A DNA stretch of 64,000 bases, taken from Chondrilla cf. caribensis. Taxonomy: Eukaryota; Porifera; Demospongiae; Chondrillida; Chondrillidae. The DNA lies in contig OZ026567.1 of the NCBI GenBank assembly GCA_964020155.1, positions 1,092,193-1,156,192 of the forward strand, in the 5' to 3' direction. Shown one piece after another: positions 1-30,441 of the stretch. The notes under the pieces are model-generated. The model did not search any database and was not told the DNA's origin. It saw only the letters and a program-made list of their open reading frames with translations. The stretch's first letter is position 1. Each line of letters starts with the position of its first letter. The translations under genes and the position numbers were made by a program.

Positions 1-36
1 TGCAATTCTGATGACCAAGAAAGAGTGTAGCACAAG
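1..36 (+). other. 5' untranslated leader exon of gene A (partial at window edge)
   Basis: These bases are identical to the leader exon upstream of gene C (ending at 30294) and end at the same splice donor (GT at 37-38, context AAG|GTTAGT). The intron runs to the acceptor AG just before the ATG at 203. The promoter must lie left of the window. By analogy with gene C, a TATA box would sit about 35 bp before base 1. Confidence 0.75.
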
Positions 37-202
37 GTTAGTTCAGTTCAGGTATATGCTATATTCTATTAATATTGATGGTTTTCATTGGTGTGTCTGT
101 GGAAATTGAACTAAGTAGATTAATATCAGTATTTGCCATAATGTAACAATGCACATGATCAATTTCAGGATTTAATAAAATGTGTATGATATTTTTTGAC
201 AG

Positions 203-18984
<18,782 letters not shown>

Positions 18985-19249
18985 ATGCAATTGGACTGAT
19001 TGCTGATAACTTGATAACAACATAATTAAAAAATCAATTAGATAATGTAATCCACATAGAATGATTAGTATCATTATCATTGTACATTAGGCATATTACT
19101 CCAGCTGCATTGTATCCCGCAATTCTATACGCATTCAACAGCAAATTGTTGTGTACTATATAAATAGTTATTGTACTTTGAGTTAAAGAATAATCACTGT
19201 ATACCCTATCATGTGTGGAACTAGCTACAGTGTGAGTGGAATGGAGGTT

Positions 19250-19321
<72 letters not shown>

Positions 19322-21150
19322 TGCTTGCGTGTGTGTGTGTTTGTCTCTCTGTCTCCTTTTGTGTGTGTACATGTGTGCTTTTCTGTTTATGTATGATTGA
19401 TGTGTTGTGTGTGTGTCAAAGCACACACACATAGCAACAGTGTTACCTGATCAGGATGCTTGTCTGGAGAAACTGTTTCTGTGTGTTACCAAATTAGGAA
19501 CTGGATACAATGGGTCAAGTTTGCTATGCTTGGTATGCAGTGAATGGAGACATGTGGGACAATCCTTTTTGAGAGGAGATTTATCTGTAAGTATGAAGCC
19601 CGACACACACAAGAAGCTGTATCTGTATCTTAAGAAGCTTTTTCTGTATGTTTCCAAAAGGAACCTAAAATTCTCAGGGTTGGGTTTGTTATGTACAGTT
19701 TGCAGTGAAGGGGAACATAATCCACGAGATGGGGTTATCTGTAATTATGGAGCCTGACATGCAGCATACACACACACACTCACGCACACACACGCACACA
19801 CACTCATGCACATACACAAACAGCCTATAACAGAACTGATTAGTATGTAGTATAATAGCACTTGTTGAACAATAACTATATATATATTCAGAATACACAG
19901 GCTTATATAGTACTTATCTCTTTACTTGGATATGTACGTGTAGAGAGGTGGATGGCTAAGAGGTGAATAACTGTACAGAGATGATTCATGGAAATGTCTG
20001 TGGAGAAATGTGATTCAGAAGTGAAATGAGGACTTTGAACATGTCGTGAATAGCATGTGAGTTGTTATATAAATAGTAACAAAATGGCAGCATCCTGTGA
20101 CCAAGGAAGCCATACAGGGATAACAATGAGAAAACTTCATTCCAACTTGTGCTGTTGTGTGTGAGGGTAGCTACATCTATCAGCACGTGCTCACCGCATG
20201 TGTGGATATCACGTACATTTGGTATGAACATTGACATAGCTATAGGTTCACCACTAGTTTTGGTAATTTGAAAGTTGATCCACCACACTACGTGTGAAGT
20301 ATATTCACCAATAGTGGGTATACTCCACTACCGATGCTAGTGAAATATATCAATAACTGGTAAAAGCAGGTTACCATTCAGTCTGATAATTATTGCAAGT
20401 GTACATAACACGTAGGAATGAACATGAAATTTCTCACAGAAGATTATCAGAACTACACACTTTACTAGTCAAATTCATGACAAAACTTAGTCTAATGATG
20501 TAAGTGCATGAGTTGGTAGTATACACAACACAATGTAGTGTATGCAATAACTTAAGTCCACAAAATTTGAGAGAGTGAGACTATGTGAGCAGTGTACATG
20601 GACAGTACATAGTGAAGGTGGTGGCACAATTTGTCCTTCTACACGGCTGCACATTTGTGGCCTATGGAATGGTGTAATAGTTGAATTCAAATCGTGACTG
20701 TGTATTACATAACTAGGAAAGACTAACATGTATATATGACATATTAGGTTGGCTGAGTCACATATTATGTCAGAATTTGAACAGTGTTGAAGGATTCCTT
20801 ATCACTTTGGTGTTGTCATAGTAGCCAAACTGGTACATAATTTGCCAAAGCCATACACAGGCAAGAATGTGAAACTCTCACTAATGAATAGTGCGATACA
20901 AGGAGGTCATGCTGAACACAAAACCAAGTATGTAACAGCGTGCGGAAATTTCCTGACTGTAACTTCAAACCGGCAGACGGTATCAGTAGTACCCATAACA
21001 CCTCCAATATTTCCATACCAGATTCCTTTCAAGTTGGGATTGATATGGGATTTGTCTATGTGTGTAGCTATCAGATGTAGAGAGGTTTGCTATAGCTGCT
21101 ATGTAATCAACAATACTGTCAAAATGTAATGTTGTGTTCTATCTGTGAAT
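18985..21150. other. Spacer downstream of gene A, no supported gene
   Basis: This holds the presumed 3' untranslated region of gene A, a GT/GC microsatellite at about 19253-19345, and two diverged copies of a roughly 140-bp sequence (about 19455-19570 and 19625-19755). A short CA tract follows at about 19766-19815. Open frames are short, lack recognisable domains and are not linked by convincing splice sites. Confidence 0.6.
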
Positions 21151-23320
21151 TTCTGATTGATAGCACACATACAGAATCACCCTCCATCGCTATCTTATCA
21201 GTAAGCGCTTTCACACGTCCAAGAATATAACAGCACGATCTCTGTCCGACATCTCAGTTGCCTCAGTTTCGAAATGACGATTCTTGATAATCCTGAGTAA
21301 CAGTGTATAATTTTGACGTTGTTGTTATAATTACCCATTTTTCCACGGATAAAGGTTTGTTGCATATGAAATGTATGTTTCGCGTACCACCATCAAAAAG
21401 TTGCTGTACATGTGTCATCCTGCACAAGTCGTTCGTGTCAGGTTCCGTCTATTGTCGAGTCAATCAAGCGTATGTCTACGGATTAGATAGTATCATTATA
21501 ATAACTTTTGATATCAACTAAAATTAAAATCATTGTAAAACTATTTTTTTATCCTCACCCCCAGCTATACGTATATAGATATGCATTCGATTGTGTTTCT
21601 AGAAACATCATTTCCGAATCGCGTTACCACATACGTACTGTAATGATAGGCACCATAAGACAGGTCTTAGAATAGCGGTTGATATAGCGGACAGGTATAA
21701 GAGATTCCTTTTGTCCTTGTTTTGGGAGAACGCGACGATCCGTCAGTAGAGATTCGATCGCTGAATAGGCTATAAAAGCTTGAACGTTCGCTCGAGCATA
21801 GAATGGTATGCAATCAATGACGTTTGGATTAAGTCGCACGCTAACGCGTACTCACGCGAATTTAATAATGAGACGCGCGTGGAGGGACTTCATCCGCTGT
21901 TCGGCCGGACCCAAAGAAAGAGATTGTCTGATGATTCCGAGAGTACTCCGAGTCAAAGAGTACATATCACCCACAAAGCATGCTTACATATATCGATATT
22001 GATGATCAGTCGGACTCGATGCCCGCGTATGGTCAATGTACTTCTCAGGTCGAGTTTAATCGCCGATTACGAACTTTTATGATGCGGTAAGCACTTAGTT
22101 GAAGGGAAGACACCAAGAAAGAGAATCTCAACAATAGTGTGACTTGATCTATAAGGAATTCAAGTGTGTATCTCGTCGCGTTCCTTGTAAGTGCCTTGCC
22201 ACGATGCGTCCTCCTAATTATCGTCTCTCTATGGCCCGGTTGAGGTGGCTTCGTAGTAAGTTGAAACAAACTTTACACGTGTCTCTAAGATTCCATGTGC
22301 CCATGTATCATGTGAAAATTTCTATTCAATGATTCAATGGCAAGGTAAATGAGGCAAATGTGTATTCTGATGTCGCTTTTATCGACTCAATATAGTCAAT
22401 CTTATTACTGTAACATTATAATCGTATATAATATTATAACTAGGCGTGCACTATGTGCAGAACCTCGCTGTTACCATAGTAGATTGGTCCCGTAAATAAA
22501 AAGAAGTAAAAAGGTTGGACGCGACCGAAATAAGATTCGCAAACTTTCCAGGGCAATGACGTCATACAAAAATGTCTGCCAAAATGGACGTCATCATGGC
22601 TGACCAATTCGAAGGCCCGAAAGACGATTCGCTGAACCCTACTCCGAAGCTTGATAAAATCAAAATTTCTTATTCAGAATCTTTAGAAATATATAGCGTA
22701 AATAGTTTAAGACTCTTCGTTGCCATCTGTCGCGGAGAATGACGTTATGAGGGAGTAAAACGGTGAGTGAATTCAATCACGCTTCGTACGACCATGACTT
22801 AGTTAATACAAATATCTCTTGGCTCACTACGTAGCACAGTCGTGCCCCCTTTTATAGGAATACACGAATTGTTGCGTTCTGCTAAAACCATTTTGTAACT
22901 TTCGACGAAAGAAAATGCACCTGGGCCCTAATATCATAATTTCTAGACCCGAAAGTCATTAAGCGCGTGGGCGACCTCGATCGGACTCCCCTATGTGACG
23001 GAAACAATTAACCTCGCTTCCGCTCGGTGACTAGTTCAGACAGAGTCTGAAGGGGCTCGCCTAAGCTCGCCCTGTTAGCAGGGGTCAGCATAGATGCACA
23101 GTAGTTGGCATTGAAACGTCGGCCAAATTGTTGGCCTAAATATAGAAAACATACATATATATATATACATATATCCACACTGGAAGCGTAGGCGGGCAGG
23201 CGGCCGACTCGCAAGAGAGGGGCTCGCTTAGGCTCGCCCCAATAATAGTGTACATACGTGATATGTATATGGGAAGATGCTAGGATAGTCGAAGCATTAA
23301 TTTATTCCCGTTATCTTATG
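21150..23320. other. CpG-richer block upstream of gene B, possible promoter region
   Basis: CG dinucleotides are visibly commoner here than in the rest of the spacers. A palindromic TGACGTCA (CRE-type) site lies at 22557-22564. It is followed by a 56-codon open frame (22572-22742) and a GTGAGT donor-like site at about 22763. Gene B's first coding exon begins at an acceptor (AG at 22 bases or fewer around 23322-23323), so 22560-22762 could be its leader exon. No protein family is recognised and no TATA-plus-leader unit like those of C, D and E is present. Confidence 0.35.
23031..23053. repeat. Dispersed 23-bp palindromic element, copy 1
   Basis: CTAGTTCAGAC, three spacer bases, then GTCTGAAGG forms a short inverted repeat. 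It recurs, with one spacer base changed, at about 43874-43897 and 56177-56200. It may be the end of a dispersed mobile element; no target-site duplication was identified. Confidence 0.45.
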
Positions 23321-23323
23321 CAG

Positions 23324-26300
23324 ATGAAGACGGTCGTCACTGTGGCTTTGATGCTTACTCTAATGCCTCATGTGGTCCATGGTTTCAGAGGTGGAGCTCC
23401 AAATGGTGCTTGTGCTGGTGTCAGTCCTGACGCAGGCCAACATGGTGCAGGCCCTCAGGAAGGTGAAAATCCATTCACTTTGACTATTGAAGGTGACCCA
23501 TCTTCTTACATACCAGAAATGCAATACACAAGTAAGTTCAGTGCACATATTTTACAGTAACTGCTACAGTACATGTCATATCACTAAATGGTGCCTAATT
23601 GTTGCTAGTTGATGCTCTGTTAATGGCTGATCCACACGTTGGTTATATTTTTAGTGACCTTGACTAGAGGGGGTGGAAACTTTAGAGGCTTCCTTGTTGT
23701 CAGTGAAAACATGATGGGAGAGCGCGTTGGGAGTTTTAATGTTGGAAATAATCAGAGGTCCACTTGTTCCGTGAGTATTGAGGACGACTTGCACACTGTA
23801 GTAGTGCTAAATTCATGTTCGTTTTTGTTCTACATTGTCTGTGTTGGCAGAACTCAAGAGGCATAACACACACCGATGGAAATGTTGACAAGACCTCTGT
23901 TACTCTAACCTGGACAGCTCCTTCGGAAGGTACAGGTCCTGTTACTTTCAGGTATGCAGGAGTGGTAGTGAGGACAATGTACTGGGCTAACCAGATGGGA
24001 CCAATGCTCAATGGTGAGTTTTCATATCATCTATTGTGAATTGTTGCTATTGTACAACTACATCAAATCTAAGTAACATTGTCCACTCATATATACATAA
24101 GAAGTGTCAGTCCCTTCTGTTATTGGATATTCCAACATAGTATTTAAGTATCTACAGGTCACATGACATTTGTACAAAACTGACACCATGACAGCTGATC
24201 TCATGATTTTCAGATTTTGACCTGCTCACACATTGAGTAACCTGCAAACTGTTCAACTTTTGAGTTCACCTCTGATTATCTCAATATACAGGTAGTGGGA
24301 CAGGCCTCGTTTAGCCCACCGTGAATGTAAAACTTATTTCCTTGAAGATGTGTGAAATAAACCAAGTGTTTGATAAATCATGCAGGGTTGCTTGAAATTT
24401 CCATGACTCATTGAAGATTTGAATTGTCCATCATAAATTTTACAGTACAGTATATGACATTTTATGGGATATGTCTCATTGTTACACTTGTATGGCTTCT
24501 CTGATCCCGTGATCAATGCCAAACAGTCACCCTCCCCTTCCGTAAAAGCATCTCTGGCATGGCTTCAAATTGAGTGTTACCTTTAGTGAATGGTGATACA
24601 TGTACCAATATAGTGAAGACATTTGCCTAGGGTGTCGATCATGATGGGTCTGTTCATGACCCAGCTCCATTCTATCATCTTGCTGTATAGTTCTGGCAGC
24701 ATTGTTCTGGCCTTTGTCCGTGTTTCTCTGCATCCATTCTGGGCAGGACGTTTATGATAAATGTGGTACTGTAACCATGTTACAGCTGTCTGCTCTTAAC
24801 CTGCAAGACCATCACGTATAGTCCAGATACGTAGTTCATGCAGGATACACAATACAGCTAGAGCTCAGTTAGGCCCCACTCAGACTTTGCCTGAGTTAGT
24901 ATATGCATATGTATATCAACTCGAAGGTAGTCATGACTGTCCAAGTCCACATATGAATGGATTCTTTGTATTTTCCGAATACTTTCCCACTTCCTGTTCC
25001 CATATTATGATGCCTTATTTATGTGCCTTATATTGTTGTTTCAGAAACTTTAGTATGTCCTCGAGAAACCAATACAACAATGGGTGTCACCCTGACTTGG
25101 CCCATAACTCCCTATGGACAGACCTCAGTCCTCTCTTGTCCCGATACTGATGGGAATGCTACTAGGAACTGTACTGCGGAGGGAGTGTGGGAACAACCTT
25201 ATGTCCAGGAGTGCCTGACCTGTCCTCTAGAAACCAACACTACAATGGGTGTTACCCTGACATGGCCCATAACTCCCAATGGACAGACCTCAGTCATCTC
25301 TTGTCCTGATACTGATGGGAACGCTACTAGGAACTGTACTGCGGAGGGAGTGTGGGAACAACCTTACGTCCAGGAGTGCCTGACCTGTCCTCTAGAAACC
25401 AACACTATATCTGGTGTTACTCTTACATGGCCCCAAACTCCCATTGGACAGACCTCAGTCCTCTCCTGTCCTAACACAAACAGAAGTGCTACTAGGAACT
25501 GTTCTGTGGAGGGAGTGTGGGAACAACCTTTTGTTTGTGACTGCTTGACTCAGCAAATTTCTCAGCAACTCTGTAATGTACGTGACTCCATCCCTTCTCT
25601 CTATACTGTGGTTGCACTCATGTTGTTGGTCCCTTCTCTCCCCTGTGTGTAGAACCCAGAGGACACTGTATCAGTACTGATGAATATTTCTTCTCTTGAT
25701 GGTAGCTTGACACCTGAAGAGGTGATAAGCATAACTGATGCTTTGAATTCTCTAAACAGTAATTCAAGTAATTTTCAAAGCAATGAGGTTGGTTTGTAGG
25801 ATGACATCCACACTACTCCTGTAATGCTTGTTGAAGTTACTGTGACGTCTGGTGTTGCACTGATAGGGTATCGGCTAATCACTCAATATTCTCTTGTATT
25901 GGTATGACTGTGTCATGTGTTGGTCATTTCTTATACTTCATAGGCAGTTGTTTTATTTTATACACTAAATGCTCTGTTAAACACAAACAACTATGGTAAA
26001 AGTGAGAGTTTCCTATTTGCTTCAGCCCTACCCTGACAAAAGTGTACATGTGCATGATGTACACATGGTCTTTCCATATTGATAGGTGGACTGGTTATTT
26101 GGTTACGTTTTACACAATGTATAACTTACATATGTCCAAGTGTACATGCTGATTTTTGGAGGTAATAGTTTTATGCTACATATTTCACTCCAGACCAGAC
26201 AGACTGTCCTGGATACATTGGAAGTATTATTGAATACCAGACGAGATAGTGTGGATGAGGGATCTGTGATTGATGTTGAACAAACGTTAGTTCCTGAAGA

Positions 26301-27075
26301 ACATTGCCTGTGTTGACATATGTATCTAGATTTAGCTAACTATGGGTTCTTATAATTTCATACAGGATATCAGATTCCCTAAATGCTATAGTCACCAACA
26401 CACCAGTGGGTCCTGGGGAAACAGTCACCATCAGAGGTTCTGGAGGAACTGCAGAGATTGTTGTGACTCGTCCAACAGTAGACACCTTAAGGACCATGGG
26501 AATACAGGTTGAATCTCAAGGCACCACTGTTGACATACCAAGGGGGTTTGCTTTGCAGATCTTGGGAGACAGTTTAGGAGGTGGCAATGCTAGACTAGCT
26601 GTGACAACCTTTTCCAATGAGGACGGGACCTTCCAACCCCAAGATCCAACATTTCTACTTGGTAGCGATCTGGTTGACATCTCCTTGCTGGATGATAATG
26701 GAATTGTTCCTGTGTCTAATCTTGACATGGCCAATAGGGTCATGTTTGTAGTCCAGAGAAATGTAAGTACGTGTGTTGTATTGTATGAAGCATGACGTGT
26801 GAATGTACATTGCGTCTACATTCATCTCAATATTAAGTGGGATTTTCCCCTGCGACAGTAATAGTGCATACTTTTATTCTCTTAGAATGTTCCTGATGGA
26901 GCTCCCTTTTGTTGCTTCTATAATCTTGTCTTACAAGACTGGACTTCTGAAGGTTGTGAAGTGACTGACGAAACTGCTACTACCGTGACTTGCACCTGTG
27001 ACCATCTGACTACCTTTGGCTACCTGGTGGTGAGTATGTGTGGTATGTGTGGTATGTGCATGCACCCACACACAT

Positions 27076-27142
<67 letters not shown>

Positions 27143-27166
27143 TGCACAAGCACACATACACACACG

Positions 27167-27197
<31 letters not shown>

Positions 27198-27250
27198 ACA
27201 CGCACACACACACGCACATGCACACACACACACACATGCACACACACACA

Positions 27251-27294
<44 letters not shown>

Positions 27295-27837
27295 ATTATG
27301 AAAATAAATTCAAATTTTGGCTTGAAAATTGAATGTTTCCTATTTAGGGCTCTTCTCAACCTGGTGGTATCACTCCATTGGGTGCTGTACTGATTGCAGT
27401 TGGAGTGTCTATTGCTGTTGTCCTGATTGTGGCTGGAGGGGTCATGCTGGGAGTGATGTGAGTTTCATTGCTTGTTTATTAGAATTAATCAAATAATGTG
27501 AAACGATGTGACAAAACAAACTAGGAGTTGGGTAGTGTTGGGGACTATTTTTTACATACTCAGGTAGGAACGTAGAGGTGTCCCCATCATGGAATTATTT
27601 CAGCGTCTTTTTCGGGTTTAAAAGAATCTTCTCTGAAGACAGGACACGATATGACACCAACTAAATTTAAACGTCCAGTTTAAATTTAGTTGTCAGGTGA
27701 TCAAATACTTGCATTTGTTAATTTGAAATGCATCTAGGTATTGTAGTGGTGTGAAGTTGAAAGGACTGTCTTCACACTTTTGTAGCATCTACCGCAAGAG
27801 GAGCGAGGACAAAGGAGTTGTAACCTCAAGTTTATAG
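23324..27837 (+). CDS. Gene B: Reeler / HRM x3 / GAIN-GPS single-pass membrane protein
   Basis: Exons: 23324-23531, 23655-23770, 23851-24013, 25045-25577, 25653-25787, 26194-26285, 26366-26762, 26886-27029, 27348-27457, 27786-27837; 1950 nt, 649 aa. The ATG directly follows an acceptor AG, as in genes A, C, D and E. Residues 1-20 are a signal peptide. About 50-162 are a Reeler domain (F-x-G-F-L-V-V, G-S-F, C, T-H, W-T-A-P, V-x-F). About 166-340 are three HRM units of 55 aa; 341-548 are GAIN-like. The GPS (549-596) has four Cys, the two Trp/aromatic positions and C-T-C-D-H-L|T, so cleavage is expected at L589|T590. The new N terminus T-T-F-G-Y-L-V resembles an adhesion-GPCR tethered agonist. 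One helix (about 607-629) and a 17-residue basic tail ending T-S-S-L follow, then a stop. Ligand and function are unknown. Confidence 0.88.
26886..27029 (+). other. GPS exon of gene B with intact cleavage triad
   Basis: This 144-bp exon encodes the GPS motif. It keeps four Cys, including the C-x-C pair, and H-L-T, the catalytic His plus the Leu|Thr scissile bond known from GAIN domains. The identical arrangement occurs in gene E (61848-61991). Confidence 0.88.
27065..27293 (+). repeat. (CA)n in the GPS-to-TM intron of gene B
   Basis: An interrupted CA/CG-containing tract in intron 27030-27347. Genes C, D and E have CA tracts in the same intron. Confidence 0.93.
27658..27692 (+). repeat. Hairpin in last intron of gene B
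   Basis: Perfect 15-bp arms (27658-27672 and 27678-27692, CAACTAAATTTAAAC and its complement) are separated by 5 bases. They lie between the TM exon and the tail exon, about 95 bp before the acceptor. Gene E has the same hairpin at 62553-62587. Confidence 0.85.
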
Positions 27838-28926
27838 CTCAAAATCAATCCAACTTTCAATGTAGATTAGACACACATGAACAGATGAACAATTCTCATA
27901 AAATTGCACACAGTCATGCTGTAACAGTAGATATGTATGTATATATTGCACCCATGAAGACATTTCTAAATTGTACATAGTTATAGTTATTCTACACATT
28001 AGTGGATTTTAATAGGTTTTGAACATGGTTACCATGGCGACTAATGGATACATGTTTGTGTGTGTTTGCATGTGTTTTGACATGTGTTGGTGTTTGTCAT
28101 TAATGCATAGGATTCATTTGAGAATTTCTGGATATCATGCAAGTGGCATGGTTGATTCATAGGTTTGTAAGTAGGGAAAAAAGTTGTACACACCATTGAC
28201 CTCTCTCTCTGTCAAGCACATTGTGTTACTAGCACAACAACCATGACATTACCAATAATGCTAGTAATTCCATGAATCTGTAACTGTACAGTATATTGTG
28301 CAGTATATTTGATACCACTGATGTCATCTCGTCTCCATGCAATACCTGTCACGCATGTTAACCTGTAGAAGTCTTCAAATAGTTGTTTCCAGTACAGTTG
28401 CTACATAACAAGTCAAGAACTACCTACTATGCAATATACGTATACTGTTATGTATCCATGGTTCTTGACGATTCATAGTTATAATGGAACTAACACCAAC
28501 TCTATACAATATTATGGTTGACAGTGACGTCTCACAATAACAATGATATGTGCAAGTTGGTTTCCATGCCGATGCATTCTACTACATTGCATGAATCAAC
28601 TATTTATCTTTCGATGAATGTTTAATTCCTGTGATAATCATAGTGAAATATTGGATTCTATGTGCTAGCTAGTTTCACGGTGTTAAAGTTTCATACTTAG
28701 TTGCTCCATTTTTTCAACTTTTAATGTAGAGTAAATACGCATGATTAGATGGACAACTCGCCTGAACTTGCACATATGCATGTTGTAACATTTGATACAT
28801 ACTGCACACATGAACATATATCTGAACTTGTATATAGTTATAAGTAATATTCTAATTGTTAGTGGAATTGAAACAGTTTGAACATAGAGATGTGACGTCA
28901 ATAGATGCATCAGCATAGAAATCATC

Positions 28927-28969
<43 letters not shown>

Positions 28970-30220
28970 CATTCACTAAAACCCTAATCCATCACCTTCA
29001 CAATAGCACATTTGCTAGGAATGAATTTTTAAAATTGTTACCTTCATCTGGCTTCCATTGCTGTGATGCAATCAGGTGTTAATGATATTTTGCCTTGTGT
29101 GCATCCGTTTTGGGCATGGAGTATGTATATAGGTATTTCAAATGTCTAGAACTTGTGACATATAATACGTGCTAATTAACCTCCCATTCCAGTGAAATGC
29201 ACAGGTGGTAGAAGCTGACTAGTCCTAATTTTGTGTAACTTTGCCTTTGATAGTTGAATACCAAATACCTGTCGACATATGTACATCCAATATAAGGACA
29301 GGGTTTTACTCTTGCTAATATATGCAAAATGGCGACCAGTAGGATTGTTAAGATCTTCACTCAAATTATAATGTTGCTGATGAACCTCCTTCGTCTACTA
29401 CAGCTCCTGTCATAGTGCCTCATTATAACTTATAGATGTCTCCTGTATTAGTGCCTTCCACAAGACCTGTTGTATAGTGTGTCTCTGACAATGCTGCAAT
29501 AGCTCCTGCCTTACTACCTCCTCTCCTGTTGTATAATAGTGGCTTCTTTACCTTTTTTACAACCAGTTAACAAATTAAGAGAAGTTGTTGAGAGTGTTCG
29601 ATTACCATTGTGTGTACATGGGTAAACTACCTTTATTTATTACTTATCATTTAACACCATCTGGTGTTGAATGGCCTAGCGGTAAAATTGCATTTCAGGG
29701 GGATACGTATGTGATAGAAGCTCACTAGTCACAATTTCTCATGATTTTTCACAACTTTGTGCATTGTTGAGATGTTCACACCAGCTCCTACATACACATA
29801 CCACAGTTGCCTTACAGTATATACTGTCACTTGTTGGCTGCCTGGGTGCCTACACATAACTAACATTTATATCATGTAACCTATGAGACCTCAGTATACA
29901 TACAGTATTTAATTTTATTCATGTCTACATTGTGTGCGTGCATATTTTGACTGGAGGCCAAACCATATGCTGAATTCTCATACGAACTACTTTCCATAGC
30001 AACCGGGTCTGTACAAATGGAGTGAGTTCTTCCCTTTGCGGCCTGGTTAGTTTTATTCACTGTGAAACACTGAACACATCAACATAGTGTGTGTGCGTGT
30101 CTTTATGTGTGTGTATGTGTGTGTATTTGCAGATTATTGTTATTTTTGGATTGTGGTAGGGAAGTCTCCATTTTGTGAAACCTGAGATCATTCCTATTCT
30201 CACTTAATTGGCTGCAGTGA
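27838..30220. other. Spacer between genes B and C
   Basis: The presumed 3' untranslated region of B and spacer. From 27838 to about 28980 it is nearly identical to DNA downstream of gene E (62733-63985), including a GT tract at 28929-28965. Bases 28980-30220 have no counterpart in the window because the E copy runs off the end. No convincing gene is seen. Confidence 0.7.
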
Positions 30221-30221
30221 C

Positions 30222-30294
30222 TATAAAAGTAATGTGCAGAAAGCTGCTGACTGTCTGGTGCAATTCTGATGACCAAGAAAGAGTGTAGCACAAG
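30222..30294 (+). promoter_or_regulatory. TATA promoter and leader exon of gene C
   Basis: TATAAAA lies at 30222-30228. The following leader, ending at 30294 (CACAAG|GTTAGT), contains the sequence found at the very start of the window before gene A. Transcription probably starts near 30250. The leader intron (30295-30441) ends directly at the ATG of gene C. Confidence 0.7.
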
Positions 30295-30441
30295 GTTAGT
30301 ATAATATACACATCCAATCCACAACTGTTTTGTACAATCTGTTTAAGTTACCAATTCAGAAGAGAGTATTTACTTTACTATCAATACAATTTGTTATAAT
30401 TATTATGTGAAAGAGTAATTCATGTGATTATTTTGTGACAG

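Noticed and set aside
29655..29730. tRNA-like A-box (TGGCCTAGCGGTAAA) suggesting a tRNA gene or SINE
   Set aside because: No matching B-box or cloverleaf was found in the following 80 bases. At most it is a decayed SINE fragment.
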